A stretch of 64,000 bases of DNA, taken from Caulobacter segnis (GTDB taxonomy: Bacteria; Pseudomonadota; Alphaproteobacteria; Caulobacterales; Caulobacteraceae). Shown piece after piece: positions 38,938-49,086 of this stretch (positions are counted from its first letter, which is position 1; the number at the start of each line of letters is the position of its first letter). Below the pieces are notes generated by a model. The model had not been told where the DNA came from, ran no database searches, and saw only the letters and a program-made list of their open reading frames with translations. Made by a program: the position numbers and the translations under genes. The stretch covers positions 248,001-312,000 of the forward strand of contig NZ_JARQWW010000002.1 of assembly GCF_029543125.1 (NCBI RefSeq), written 5' to 3'.

Positions 38938-41007
38938 TTGGACAAGACCGCCGACAATCCCCCGCCGCACAAGCCCCGCAGCCGCTGGGCGCTCGCCCCC
39001 CTGAGCGGCCTGTCGAAGACCGCCCGCTGGGGCATTGGCGGCGCCCTGGCGCTCCTCGTCGCCGTGATCGTGTTCCTGTTCATCTTCGATTGGAACTGGC
39101 TGCGCGGCCCGGTGTCGAAGTTCGCCTCCGCCCAGCTTCAGCGCGAGGTGCGCATCGACGGAAACCTGCGCGTCCACCCCTGGTCCCTTTCGCCCCGCGC
39201 CAGCATCGAAGGCCTGCATGTGGGCCAGCCTAAATGGGCGCCGCCCGGCCACATGGCGCGGGTCGAGCGCATCGCCGTCCAGGTCAAGCTGCTGCCCCTG
39301 TTCAAGGGCGACGTTGTCCTGCCCCTGCTGGCGGTGGAGAAGCCGGACGTGATCCTGCTGCGCGAGCCGTCGGGCCGCGCCAACTGGACCTTCGGCGATC
39401 CGAACAAGCCCAAGGGCAAACCCATGAAGCTGCCGGCCATCCAGCACTTCATCATCGACGACGGGCAGCTGCACTATGAGGACCTGCAGAAGGGCCTCAG
39501 CTTCCGCGGGTCGGTCAGCTCCAACGAGCGGGCCGAGGGCGCCGAGCGGGGCCGCTTCCGCCTGGAGGGCAAGGGCGAACTGAACCGCGCGCCGTTCCTG
39601 GCCCTGGTCACCGGCGGCGCCCTGCTGAACGTGTCGCCCAACAAGCCCTACCCCTTCGACGCCGACGTGCGGGCCGGCACCACCCGTGTCCTGGCCAAGG
39701 GGTCGATCAACAAGCCCTTCGACCTGGGCCGGTTCGGCGCGGACCTGACCATCGCCGGCCAGGACCTGAACAACCTGTACTACCTCACCGGCCTGGCCCT
39801 GCCGAACACGCCGCCCTACCGCGTCTCCGGCCGGCTGGAGCGCAAGGGCTCGCTGTACGACGTGACCGCCCTCAAAGGCCGCATCGGCGACAGCGACATC
39901 GGCGGCAAGGTGGCGGTGGAGACGGGCCGCGAGCGCCCGCTGCTGACCGCCGACCTGCGTTCGCGCCGCCTGGACTTCGACGACCTCGGCAGCCTGCTGG
40001 GCGGCACGCCTTCCACAGGGGGCGGCGAGACCGCCTCGACCGGCCAGAAGCAGATGGCCGGGCAGATGCAGGCCCAGCGCCGCCTGCTGCCGGACTCCAC
40101 CCTGCAGGTCGAACGCATCCGGGCCATGGACGCCAAGGTCCGCTACCGCGCCCTGGCGGTGAACGCCCCGAACCTGCCCCTGCGCCGGGTGTCCCTGGAC
40201 CTGACCCTGGACGACGGGGTCCTGACCATGGACCCGCTGTCCTTCGACTTCTCGCGCGGCCGCCTGACCAGCCAGATCAAGCTGGACGCCACCGGCAAGA
40301 CCCCGCGCACCGACGCCGACGTGCGCCTGACCAATGCGGCCTTGCAGGACTTCATCCCGATCCAGACCGGCGGCCAGCCGGCCATCGAGGGGGCCATGGC
40401 CGCCCGCGCCAAGCTCACCGGCTACGGCAATTCGGTCCACCGCGCCGCCAGCAGCGCCAACGGCTCCGTCACCATGGTCGTGCCGCGCGGCAAGATCCGC
40501 CAGGCCTTCGCCGAGCTGCTGGGCGTCAACGCCAGCAAGGGCCTGCTGCTCCTGCTGTCCAAGAGCAACAAGGAGACGGACGTCCGCTGCGCCGTGGCCG
40601 ACTTCAAGGTCACCGACGGCGTGCTGCGCGCCAACACCATCGTCTTCGACACCGGCGTGGTCCTGGCCAAGGGCACGGGCACGGTGGACCTGGAGACCGA
40701 GCGCCTGGCCTTCCGCATCGAGGGGGACAGCAAGAAGCCCCGCCTCGTCCGCCTGTTCCTGCCGATCACCGTCGAGGGCCCGCTGATGCAGCCCAAGGTC
40801 GGGGTCGAGGCCGGCGGCGCCGTGGCCCAGGGCGGCGTCGCGGCGGCGCTGGGCGCCCTGCTGACGCCCCTGGCCGCCCTGCTGCCCTTCGTCGATCCGG
40901 GCCTGGAGAAGGACGCCGACTGCCAGGGCCTGGTCGCCTCGGCCAAGGGCAAGGGCGCGCCGCTCACCGCCGCCGCGGCCCGCACGGCGCCGAACAAGGA
41001 CGACTGA
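38938..41007 (+). CDS. AsmA family protein
   Basis: A 689-residue inner-membrane-anchored protein. One transmembrane helix (residues ~32-52, [23 protein letters not shown]) is followed by the AsmA-type periplasmic repeat domain, with [42 protein letters not shown] at the start and a long C-terminal part ending with [26 protein letters not shown]. AsmA-like proteins are thought to bridge the periplasm and move phospholipids to the outer membrane. The start is a TTG at 38938 with GGAGC upstream, an uncommon start codon. Confidence 0.9.
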   Translation: MDKTADNPPPHKPRSRWALAPLSGLSKTARWGIGGALALLVAVIVFLFIFDWNWLRGPVSKFASAQLQREVRIDGNLRVHPWSLSPRASIEGLHVGQPKWAPPGHMARVERIAVQVKLLPLFKGDVVLPLLAVEKPDVILLREPSGRANWTFGDPNKPKGKPMKLPAIQHFIIDDGQLHYEDLQKGLSFRGSVSSNERAEGAERGRFRLEGKGELNRAPFLALVTGGALLNVSPNKPYPFDADVRAGTTRVLAKGSINKPFDLGRFGADLTIAGQDLNNLYYLTGLALPNTPPYRVSGRLERKGSLYDVTALKGRIGDSDIGGKVAVETGRERPLLTADLRSRRLDFDDLGSLLGGTPSTGGGETASTGQKQMAGQMQAQRRLLPDSTLQVERIRAMDAKVRYRALAVNAPNLPLRRVSLDLTLDDGVLTMDPLSFDFSRGRLTSQIKLDATGKTPRTDADVRLTNAALQDFIPIQTGGQPAIEGAMAARAKLTGYGNSVHRAASSANGSVTMVVPRGKIRQAFAELLGVNASKGLLLLLSKSNKETDVRCAVADFKVTDGVLRANTIVFDTGVVLAKGTGTVDLETERLAFRIEGDSKKPRLVRLFLPITVEGPLMQPKVGVEAGGAVAQGGVAAALGALLTPLAALLPFVDPGLEKDADCQGLVASAKGKGAPLTAAAARTAPNKDD

Positions 41008-41009
41008 GG

Positions 41010-41060
41010 CCGATCCGTCCAACGGACTGTCGATCCGTACAATTTTCCGTCACGGATCGG
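41010..41060. repeat. GATCCGT-type inverted/direct repeat cluster
   Basis: CCGATCCGT (41010-41018), CGATCCGT (41031-41038) and the inverse ACGGATCGG (41052-41060). The 21-base spacing of the two direct copies (two helical turns) is operator-like. It sits just past the AsmA stop and ~255 bases before the ABC gene. Confidence 0.45.
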
Positions 41061-41186
41061 GGCGCATAGTGGCCTCCATCGAACGACCGCGCCGGTCCCC
41101 CAGGCGGCGCGGCCCGAGCGAGGCGGCGCCCATCGCCGCTTGTCGAGGCCGGCTGCCCCTCCCCCCAATGCCGGCCTTTCACGGCC

Positions 41187-41214
41187 GCCCCCTTCCCTCC
41201 CCCCGGAAGGGGGC
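41187..41214. repeat. GC-rich palindromic hairpin
   Basis: Perfect 10-bp stem GCCCCCTTCC / GGAAGGGGGC with an eight-base C-rich loop; it resembles widely dispersed intergenic palindromes rather than a terminator, as no T-run follows. Confidence 0.5.
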
Positions 41215-41314
41215 GCGCTCCTCTCATCGAATCCCGTGGATAAGGGGCTAGGCGAACGCCTTGGGCGTCCCCATCTTGCCGCCACGCCGGACACGCCGGC
41301 ATGAGGGGGCCGGT

Positions 41315-42237
<923 letters not shown>

Positions 42238-42241
<4 letters not shown>

Positions 42242-42999
42242 ACATCCACGCCATCAAGGCCATCTACCGCTTCGAGATGGCGCGCTGGTTCCGCACCCTA
42301 GGCCAGAGCCTGCTGTCGCCGGTAATCTCCACCTCGCTCTATTTCGTGGTTTTCGGCTCGGCCATCGGCAGCCGCATGCAATCCATCGACGGTGTCTCCT
42401 ACGGCGCCTTCATCGTGCCCGGCCTGATCATGCTGTCCCTGCTGACGGAGAGCATCTCCAACGCCTCGTTCGGCATCTACATGCCCAAGTGGGCCGGCAC
42501 GATCTATGAGCTGCTGTCCGCCCCCGTCTCGTGGATCGAGACGGTGATCGGTTATGTGGGCGCGGCCGCCAGCAAGTCGATCATGCTGGGGCTGGTGATC
42601 CTCGCCACCGCCCGCCTGTTCGTGCCGTTCGAGATCGCCCACCCGTTCTGGATGATCGGCTTCCTGGTCCTCACCGCCGTCACCTTCAGCCTGTTCGGCT
42701 TCATCATCGGCCTGTGGGCCGACGGCTTCGAGAAGCTGCAGATCGTGCCCATGCTGATCGTCACGCCCCTGACCTTCCTGGGCGGCAGCTTCTATTCCAT
42801 CAACATGCTGCCCGAGGTCTGGCGCAACATCACCCTGTTCAACCCCGTGGTCTATCTGGTCAGCGGCTTCCGCTGGAGCTTCTACGGCGTGTCCGACGTA
42901 GGCATCCAGATCAGCTTCATGGCCACCCTGGGCTTCATGGCCGCCTGCCTGGCGGTGATCTACGCCGTGTTCCGGACGGGGTGGCGGTTAAAGAACTGA
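42238..42999 (+). CDS. ABC-2 type permease
   Basis: A 253-residue integral membrane protein with six predicted helices. [26 protein letters not shown] at the N terminus and [49 protein letters not shown] segments near the C terminus are typical of the YadH/NodJ ABC-2 group. It pairs with the ATPase upstream by a four-base overlap. The exported compound is unknown; the family moves polysaccharides, lipids or drugs. Confidence 0.92.
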
Positions 43000-43072
43000 G
43001 AGAGGCGAGCGGCCAGCCATGTCCGGCAGTCGCGGCTCTGAGAGTTTCCCTCGCAACTACGCGAAAAGGCCC

Positions 43073-43999
43073 CTAGGAAAACCGCCACGTATCCAGCGCC
43101 GCGCCAGTCACCCGCTCGAACGCCTCCAGGTACCGCGCGCTCATGGCCTGGATGACCACCTCCGGCAGGGCCGGCGCCGGGGCTTCGCCGTCCCAGCGGC
43201 CGGCCTTGCGCTCGGCGTCCAGATAGTCGCGCAGGGGCTGCTTGTCGAAGCTGGGCTGCGGGCCGCCGGGGGCATAGACGTCCGCGGGCCAGAAGCGGGA
43301 GCTGTCGGGGGTCGCCACCTCGTCGATCAGGATGATTTGCCCGTCGGCAGTCTTGCCGAACTCGAACTTGGTGTCGGCGATGATCACGCCGCGCGTGGCG
43401 GCCACGTCGCGCACCCGGCCATAGACGGCGCGAGACAGGCGCTCCAGTTCCGCCGTCTCGTCGGCGCCGAGGGCGGCGGCCATCTGGGCGATGGTGACGT
43501 TCTCGTCGTGGCCGGTCTCGGCCTTGGTGGCGGGGCTGAAGATCGGCGGATCGAGGCGGTCGCTCTCAACCAGGCCCGCGGGCAGGGCCTCGCCGGCCAG
43601 GGTGCCCTCGGCCGCGTACTCCTTCCAGGCGGAGCCGGAGATGTATCCTCGCACCACGCATTCGAACGGCACCACCGAGGTGCGCCTGCACAGCATGGCG
43701 CGGCCGTTGATCTGGTCACGCTGGCTGCCCAGGGCCGGGACGGCGGCGATGATCTCGTCCGCGTCCGTGGTGATCAGGTGATGGTCGACCACGTCCTTCA
43801 GCTGGCTGAACCACCAGGCGCTGATCTGGGTCAGGACCACGCCCTTGAACGGCACCGGCTCGGCCATGACCACGTCAAAGGCGCTGACCCGGTCGGAGGC
43901 CACCAGCAGCAGCCGGTCATCCCCCGCCGCATAGACGTCCCGCACCTTGCCCCGCGCGATCAGCGGCAGGTTCAGTTCGCTGTGCGTCATGGCGGTCAT
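43073..43999 (-). CDS. purC: SAICAR synthase
   Basis: A 308-residue phosphoribosylaminoimidazole-succinocarboxamide synthase of purine biosynthesis, in the longer yeast-like form. Marks are [33 protein letters not shown] at the N terminus, [53 protein letters not shown] in the ATP site, and [13 protein letters not shown]. The start at 43999 has AAGGAG eight bases upstream; an ATG nine bases later is also possible. Confidence 0.95.
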   Translation of the reverse strand: MTAMTHSELNLPLIARGKVRDVYAAGDDRLLLVASDRVSAFDVVMAEPVPFKGVVLTQISAWWFSQLKDVVDHHLITTDADEIIAAVPALGSQRDQINGRAMLCRRTSVVPFECVVRGYISGSAWKEYAAEGTLAGEALPAGLVESDRLDPPIFSPATKAETGHDENVTIAQMAAALGADETAELERLSRAVYGRVRDVAATRGVIIADTKFEFGKTADGQIILIDEVATPDSSRFWPADVYAPGGPQPSFDKQPLRDYLDAERKAGRWDGEAPAPALPEVVIQAMSARYLEAFERVTGAALDTWRFS

Positions 44000-44074
44000 A
44001 GCGGGGGCTCCTTGGATAATGGGCCGGCTATAGCGGCCCTCCCTCTCTCCGCCTAGTGCGAGGGTTGGCGTGGT

Positions 44075-44160
44075 TGCGTGCTTCGACTGGTCGCTGCGCT
44101 CCCGCTCAGCACGACGAAACTGGATTGGCTATGAGTTCGTCATCCTGAGCCTGTCGAAGG
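44075..44160. repeat. Dispersed palindromic intergenic repeat
   Basis: The stretch runs from GTGCTTCGACTGG to GTTCGTCATCCTGAGCCTGTCGAAGGACG. The terminal parts GTGCTTCGAC and GTCGAAGGAC are near-inverse, and the CATCCTGAGCCTGTCGAAGGACG string is a widespread intergenic repeat of alphaproteobacteria. It lies between purC and the cupin gene. Confidence 0.7.
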
Positions 44161-44169
44161 ACGCAAGGC

Positions 44170-44604
44170 CTACTTCCCCACCTTCCAGTTCACCACGTGA
44201 TAGACCGCCGCCTCATCCCCCACATTCCGCAGCGCATGGGGCGATTTCGACGCGTTGAACACCACCCCGCCCGGCCCGACGCGCTTCCACTCGCCACCCG
44301 ACAGCACCTCCACCGTCCCCTGCTTGATGATCACAAGCTCCTCGTTGGGATGGATGTGCGGCGGGTGGGAGTTGGTCCCGGGCCGCAGCGTGGTGACGTG
44401 CATCTCCAGCTCGTCCAGGGTCGCGGTGGGCGCGCGGGTCAGCTGGGCGTAGGTCCCCACGTCGGTCGCCCCGTGCTTCATCCCCTCCCAGGTGAAGACG
44501 GCGGGGCCCAGGACGGCGGGCTTGGGCGCCTGGGCGACCGCAACGGCGGCCAGGCTGACGCCGGCGGCGATGACCGCCACGGTGATGTCGCGGCGGGATA
44601 TCAT
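44170..44604 (-). CDS. Exported cupin-domain protein
   Basis: A 144-residue protein with an N-terminal export signal (MISRRDITVAVIAAGVSLAAVAVAQ; the SRRD pair suggests Tat) and one cupin barrel. Metal-ligand motifs are HPPHIHPNEELVIIKQGTVEVLSGG (motif 1) and SPHALRNVGDEAAVYHVVNW (motif 2). It overlaps the upstream oxidoreductase stop by four bases. In this cluster it may be a sugar-binding or isomerase-like partner of the two exported Gfo/Idh/MocA proteins. Confidence 0.87.
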   Translation of the reverse strand: MISRRDITVAVIAAGVSLAAVAVAQAPKPAVLGPAVFTWEGMKHGATDVGTYAQLTRAPTATLDELEMHVTTLRPGTNSHPPHIHPNEELVIIKQGTVEVLSGGEWKRVGPGGVVFNASKSPHALRNVGDEAAVYHVVNWKVGK

Positions 44605-45977
44605 GCGGCCTCCGAGAAGCTGTAGCCCTTGCGTTGCGGGCGGCTGAGCAGGGCGTTGGCCTCGTCGTCGCCGATGAAGCGTTCGGCCTTTGGGTCCCAC
44701 TTCAGGGGCCGCTTCAGCTTCATGGCCGCGTGATGCACCAGGCAGGTGGAGGTGGCGCGATGCCCGAGCTCCACCGGGGCGGCCGGCGGCTTGCGGGTCC
44801 GGATGGAGTCCAGCCAGTTCCCGTGCTGCTCCTTGCTGCGATAGAGGCGCACCTCATTGGGCCCGATGACGCTGGTCAGGATTTTCGGATCGCTGGCCGT
44901 CAGCCCTTTGGCCGCCCCCGCCGCCGGGTCGCTCGCCGTGACGCCGCCGTCGCGGGTGACGAAGATCCAGCCTTTCGTGCCGATGAACTTCACCCCGTTG
45001 GGGAAGTCGCCGCTGATGTCCATGGTCACGCCGTTGGCGTAGCGGGCGTGGGTCAGGAACGTGCCATGCACGTCCCACAGGCCGCTGGTCGGGAACTGCG
45101 CCGAGCCCCAGACCTCCACCGGCCCGGAATGCTCCATGTCCATGCCCCAGTGGGCGGTGTCCACGTGGTGCGCGCCCCAGCCGGTGATCATCCCGGCGCC
45201 AAACTGCTCGCAACGCAGCCAGCCGGGCCGGTCGAAGGACGCCTGCGGATGGACCCGCATCTCGGTGTAATAGGCCTCCGGCGTCGAGCCCAGCCAGGCG
45301 TCATAGTCCAGGTTCGGCGGCACCGGCATTTGCGGGGCCTCGGGGCCGGACGGGTCGCCGGGCAGCCCCACCTCCACATGCTTCAACTCGCCGATGCGGC
45401 CGTTGCGGACCAGCTCGCAAGCGCGGTGGAACTGCGGCCAGGGATTGAGCGAGCGCTGCTGCGAGCCGATCTGCACGATGCGGTCGGTGGCCGCCACGGC
45501 GTCGGACAGATAGCGCCCCTCGGCGATCGTCAGGGCAGCGGGCTTCTGCAGATAGACATCCTTGCCCGCCCGCACCGCGTGGACCGTGGGAATGGCGTGC
45601 TGGTGGTCCGGCGTGGCGATGATCACCGCGTCGATGTCCTTGGACGCCAGCATCTGGCGATAGTCGCCATAGCCGACCGCCCCGTCCCACGGGCGGCCCA
45701 GCTTCTTGGAATAGGTCTCGTTGACCAGGGCCTTGCCGGCCTCGACCCGCTTGGAGTCCACGTCGCATACCGCCAGGACCTGAGCGTGGTCGTACTTCCA
45801 GGTCTCGGGCATGTCGTGGATGCGGGCGATGCGCCCCGCCCCGATCACCCCGACATTGATGCGGTTGGACGGGGCGTTCTCGCCGAAAACGGTGGAGGGA
45901 ACGATGGCTGGAAAGCCGAGCGCCGCGGCGCCCAGGCCCTGTATCAGAAGTCGTCTTTGTATCTGCTTTCCAGTCAC
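44601..45977 (-). CDS. Tat-exported Gfo/Idh/MocA oxidoreductase (first)
   Basis: A 458-residue protein. A Tat-type leader (MTGKQIQRRLLIQGLGAAALGFPAIV) precedes a Rossmann domain with INVGVIGAGRIARIHDM, VIIATPDHQHAIPTVHAVRAGKDVYLQKPAALTIAEG (the EKP-like motif is QKP here) and the C-terminal substrate domain with GWGAHHVDTAHWGMDMEHSGPVEVWG. Such enzymes oxidise or epimerise sugars or glycosides with a tightly held NAD(P). The start is GTG at 45977 with GGAGGAG upstream. Confidence 0.9.
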   Translation of the reverse strand: MTGKQIQRRLLIQGLGAAALGFPAIVPSTVFGENAPSNRINVGVIGAGRIARIHDMPETWKYDHAQVLAVCDVDSKRVEAGKALVNETYSKKLGRPWDGAVGYGDYRQMLASKDIDAVIIATPDHQHAIPTVHAVRAGKDVYLQKPAALTIAEGRYLSDAVAATDRIVQIGSQQRSLNPWPQFHRACELVRNGRIGELKHVEVGLPGDPSGPEAPQMPVPPNLDYDAWLGSTPEAYYTEMRVHPQASFDRPGWLRCEQFGAGMITGWGAHHVDTAHWGMDMEHSGPVEVWGSAQFPTSGLWDVHGTFLTHARYANGVTMDISGDFPNGVKFIGTKGWIFVTRDGGVTASDPAAGAAKGLTASDPKILTSVIGPNEVRLYRSKEQHGNWLDSIRTRKPPAAPVELGHRATSTCLVHHAAMKLKRPLKWDPKAERFIGDDEANALLSRPQRKGYSFSEAA

Positions 45978-46001
45978 TCAATTCTCCTCCTGTTTTCGCT
46001 C

Positions 46002-47168
46002 CTAGCTCGTGATCGGCCGGGTCGCGTTTTTCTGCGCCTTGAGCACCAGTTCGGCGGCCAGCAGGGCCTGGTCCTGGTCCTGCGCCACCGAGGTGCGCTC
46101 GACGATGTCGGTGATGAACTGATGCCCGAACGGCAGCACGACCTTGCTGCAATCGATGTATCGGGCGCGCTTCTGGTCCACGATCAGCATGTGGTTGGCG
46201 CCCGGCCGGCCGATGGGATCGATGTACTTGCGCAGCTCGATGTATCCCTCGGTCCCGAGGATGAAGAGCCGCCCGTCGCCCCAGACGCCCAGGCCGTCCG
46301 GCGTGAACCAGTCCACCCGCAGATAGCCCGTCCCGCCGTTCCCGGTGACGGTCATATCGCCAAAATCCTCAAACTGCGGCCGGTCCGGATGGGTCAGATT
46401 CCCCGTCTGGCTGGCCACCACATGGGCCTTGGTCGAGCCGGTGTAGTAGAGGAACTGCTCGGCCTGGTGCGAGCCGATGTCGGTCAGTATCCCCCCATAG
46501 CGGCGCTTGTCCCAGAACCAGTCGGCCCGTCCGACGCCGATGCGGTGCGGGGCCAGGTTCACGGTCTGGATCACCTTGCCGATGGCGCCGGCCTTGACCA
46601 GCTCGCCCGCCTTCACCGCCGACGGCACCTCCAGGCGCTCGGAATACATGATCGCGTACTTGCGGCCGGTCTTCTTAACCGCCGCCCGGACCTGGGCCAG
46701 CTGCTCCAGGGTCACGATGCCCGGCTTGTCCGCCAAGTAGTCCTTACCCGCCGCCATGACCTTCAGGCCCAGGGGCGTGCGCAGGTCGGGGATCGGGGCG
46801 GCGACCACCAGCTGGATCGACTTGTCCTCGATGATCTCATCTTCGCTGCGCGCCAGGGGCACGTCGCCGAACTGCTTGCGGAACTCGGCGATCTGCTTGG
46901 GATCGGCCGTGTAGAACTTCACCAACGCGCCGCCGCCGCGCTTCATGGCGGCCGTCATGCTGTAGATGTGATTGTGGTCGCAGCCGATCACCGCAAACCG
47001 GATGGAGTGCTTGGGCTTGGTGTTCGGGTCCATGCCCGGCTCGGCCACCTCTTCGGTGGGCTGCAGCGGCTTGGGCGTCGGCGGCTGGGCGAAGGCGCCG
47101 CCCGCCAGCGAGGCGAGACCCGCCGTCCCGGCGGCCATCAGCAAAGCACGTCGGCTCGTATCGTCCAT
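46002..47168 (-). CDS. Tat-exported Gfo/Idh/MocA oxidoreductase (second)
   Basis: A 388-residue homologue of the next gene. The leader is MDDTSRRALLMAAGTAGLASLAGGAFAQ (twin Arg), the Rossmann start is SIRFAVIGCDHNHIYSMTAAMKRGG, and YLADKPGIVTLEQLAQVRAAVKKTGRKYAIMYSERLE carries the DKP variant of the EKP motif. The domain after it binds substrate (DIGSHQAEQFLYYTGS). First gene of a three-gene unit with the other oxidoreductase and the cupin. An operator-like palindrome lies 40 bases upstream. Confidence 0.9.
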   Translation of the reverse strand: MDDTSRRALLMAAGTAGLASLAGGAFAQPPTPKPLQPTEEVAEPGMDPNTKPKHSIRFAVIGCDHNHIYSMTAAMKRGGGALVKFYTADPKQIAEFRKQFGDVPLARSEDEIIEDKSIQLVVAAPIPDLRTPLGLKVMAAGKDYLADKPGIVTLEQLAQVRAAVKKTGRKYAIMYSERLEVPSAVKAGELVKAGAIGKVIQTVNLAPHRIGVGRADWFWDKRRYGGILTDIGSHQAEQFLYYTGSTKAHVVASQTGNLTHPDRPQFEDFGDMTVTGNGGTGYLRVDWFTPDGLGVWGDGRLFILGTEGYIELRKYIDPIGRPGANHMLIVDQKRARYIDCSKVVLPFGHQFITDIVERTSVAQDQDQALLAAELVLKAQKNATRPITS

Positions 47169-47207
47169 ATGTCGGCCCTCCTCCCGGCCTCCAAGGTCGC
47201 CCGCTTC

Positions 47208-47222
47208 ATTGGACTGACCAAT
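47208..47222. promoter_or_regulatory. GntR-type operator candidate upstream of Gfo/Idh cluster
   Basis: ATTGGACTGACCAAT is a perfect 5-bp inverted repeat (ATTGG/CCAAT) round a five-base centre, close to GntR/FadR-type operators. A second TGGACTGAC copy begins 23 bases further (47233-47241), two helical turns away. It lies 40 bases upstream of the first oxidoreductase start. Confidence 0.5.
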
Positions 47223-47410
47223 GGCTCATTCATGGACTGACAAGTCATCAGACCACTAAATCGCGAACAGGGAAACCCCTTCGCGCGCGGACGCGATCTC
47301 CGCGCATAGGGCTGCGGATGTCCAATCCAGATTGTGATGATGACACACGCTGAAATAGCATCGGTCGCTTACGCGACAGCCGCGCGAGACCTGTTCAGAT
47401 TTCAGGAAAG

Positions 47411-47487
47411 TGGCGCACCCGACACGATTCGAACGTGTGACCTTTGCCTTCGGAGGGCAACGCTCTATCCAGCTGAGCTACGGGTGC
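47411..47487 (-). tRNA. tRNA-Arg (anticodon CCG)
   Basis: A 77-base cloverleaf with the CCA encoded. The acceptor GCACCCG/CGGGTGC, D-arm GTAGCTCAGCTGGATAGAGC, anticodon stem TTGCC/GGCAA with loop CTCCGAA (anticodon CCG) and T-loop GTTCGAATC are all in place. It reads CGG codons. Confidence 0.96.
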
Positions 47488-47551
47488 GTTCCGGGAGGCG
47501 GGTTCTAGCTGAAAGCGCGGATACGCGCAAACGCCTTGCCCGCCTGCCCCG

Positions 47552-48514
47552 CTAGTCCTTGACCGGATCAGCCGCCGTGGCCGAGCCGTAGGTCAGGGAG
47601 ACGAAGACGTCCTCCAGGTCCGGGTCCTCCGTGGCGATGTCCTTGATGTGCAGGCCGGCGCCGCGGACGGCGGCCAGAACCTGCTCCACGCTGGACTGCC
47701 CGGTCTTGTAACTCACCGCAAAAGCGCCGCCGGCGCGGACCTTGGTCTCGAAGCCCGGCAGCACGGGCGCCACCGTCACCGGCTCTTCCGGCGTGACCAC
47801 CACATTGCGGGTGTCGAGCCGGCGCAGCAGGGTCGAGGTCGGCTCACAGGCCACCACCTCGCCCCGGTTGACGATGGCGATCTGATCGCAGAGCTCTTGG
47901 GCCTCTTCCAGATAGTGCGTGGTCAGGACGATGGTCACGCCCTGCTGGTTCAGGCCCACCACATATTGCCAGAGCTGGCGGCGCAGCTCGACATCGACAC
48001 CGGCGGTGGGCTCGTCCAGCACCAGGACCGGCGGATGATGGACCATGGCCTTGGCCACCATCAGGCGGCGCTTCATGCCGCCGGACAGTTGCCGCACATA
48101 GGCGTTGGCCTTGTCGGAAAGACCCAGGGCGGCGAGCAGCTCATCGGTGCGGCGCTCATTTTTGGGCACGCCATAGAGGCCCGACTGCACGTCGAGGGAT
48201 TCCTTTGGCGTGAAGAAGACGTCGGCGGCCAACTCCTGCGGCACCACGCCGATGGCGGCGCGGGCGTCGCGCGGGTGAGTATCGATGTCCCGGCCCCAGA
48301 TCTTCACCGAGCCGCTGGTCTTGCGGGTCAGGCCGGCCAGGATGTTGATGAAAGTGGACTTGCCGGCGCCGTTCGGCCCCAGCAGGCCGAAGATCGAGCC
48401 GCGCGGGATCTTCAGGTCGATGCCGTTGAGGGCCCGCTTTTCCGGCGTGGTCTTGGTGGCCGCGTAGGTCTTGAAGAGGCCTTGAGCCTCGATGGCGTAG
48501 TCGGGAAGGTCCAT
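47552..48514 (-). CDS. ABC transporter ATP-binding protein
   Basis: A 320-residue ATPase of the ABC-2 exporter group. Walker [16 protein letters not shown]-loop VVPQELAADVFFT, signature [18 protein letters not shown], Walker [18 protein letters not shown]. It resembles the ATPase at 41.3 kb (same TPG...DVEL and MKRR sequences), yet no permease gene is adjacent here. The start at 48514 (MDLPDYAIEAQGL) gives the usual length; the longer frame is not conserved. Confidence 0.9.
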   Translation of the reverse strand: MDLPDYAIEAQGLFKTYAATKTTPEKRALNGIDLKIPRGSIFGLLGPNGAGKSTFINILAGLTRKTSGSVKIWGRDIDTHPRDARAAIGVVPQELAADVFFTPKESLDVQSGLYGVPKNERRTDELLAALGLSDKANAYVRQLSGGMKRRLMVAKAMVHHPPVLVLDEPTAGVDVELRRQLWQYVVGLNQQGVTIVLTTHYLEEAQELCDQIAIVNRGEVVACEPTSTLLRRLDTRNVVVTPEEPVTVAPVLPGFETKVRAGGAFAVSYKTGQSSVEQVLAAVRGAGLHIKDIATEDPDLEDVFVSLTYGSATAADPVKD

Positions 48515-48681
48515 GGAGCCTGCGGCGTCTGGAGACAGAACGGTTTGTTGCGGCCGCAAGGCGAATTGACGCCCCCGCGGCCCGTCGCATAGGTATGGCC
48601 CGCAGGCCCTGTAGCCAAGGCCGCATCGACCAATTCGCCCGCCGACCCTCTTGAGGCGGGCCACACGGAAAGCTTTAGACC

Positions 48682-48966
48682 ATGGCGCGCAAGGCCAAGC
48701 CGATCCCCGACACCGCCGCCACGATGTCGGCTCCCGACCTGGGCGTCGGCCCGGCTCCGGAGACGGTGACCGTGCGCTCCCACCGCATCGCCTGCGACGG
48801 CGTCGGCGGTCCGCTGGGCCATCCGCGGGTGTGGCTGGAGATGGGCGCCGCGGGGTACATCGACTGCTCTTACTGCGATCGTCGCTTCGTCCTGGCCCAT
48901 GGCTCGGACGGTCACGAGGACGAGCGCCTGGCCCCGGGCGTCTATGAAGGCGCGGGCGGCCACTAG
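48682..48966 (+). CDS. Zinc-finger (CHCC-type) protein
   Basis: A 94-residue protein with the zf-CHCC pattern of the NDUFS6 family: the Cys in HRIACDGVGGPLGHPRVWLEM (Cys, then His of LGHP) and the pair in IDCSYCDRRFVLAHG. NDUFS6 proteins are accessory to respiratory complex I, and bacterial homologues in alphaproteobacteria are of that kind. No complex I genes lie nearby. The N-terminal ~25 residues are low-complexity. Confidence 0.85.
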   Translation: MARKAKPIPDTAATMSAPDLGVGPAPETVTVRSHRIACDGVGGPLGHPRVWLEMGAAGYIDCSYCDRRFVLAHGSDGHEDERLAPGVYEGAGGH

Positions 48967-49086
48967 GCCCGCGTCAATTCGCCCCAAGGCGAAGCTTCCG
49001 CCGACTTAAGGGTCGTTAGGAACCGGCTGCGTAGAACTCCCCCAACGCCGCGTGCTTTCCGCGCGGCCAGGTTTGGGGGACCTGCC

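Larger units (their letters stand above)
41008..41314. other. Intergenic region with two inverted repeats
   Basis: About 307 bases without a supported gene. It contains an inverted repeat of CCGATCCGT (41010-41018) with ACGGATCGG (41052-41060), with a third, direct copy CGATCCGT at 41031-41038. It also contains a 10-bp hairpin (41187-41214) built from GCCCCCTTCC and GGAAGGGGGC, which looks like a remnant of a common GC-rich repeat. The small plus-strand frame near 41069 has no ribosome site and looks non-coding. Confidence 0.5.
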
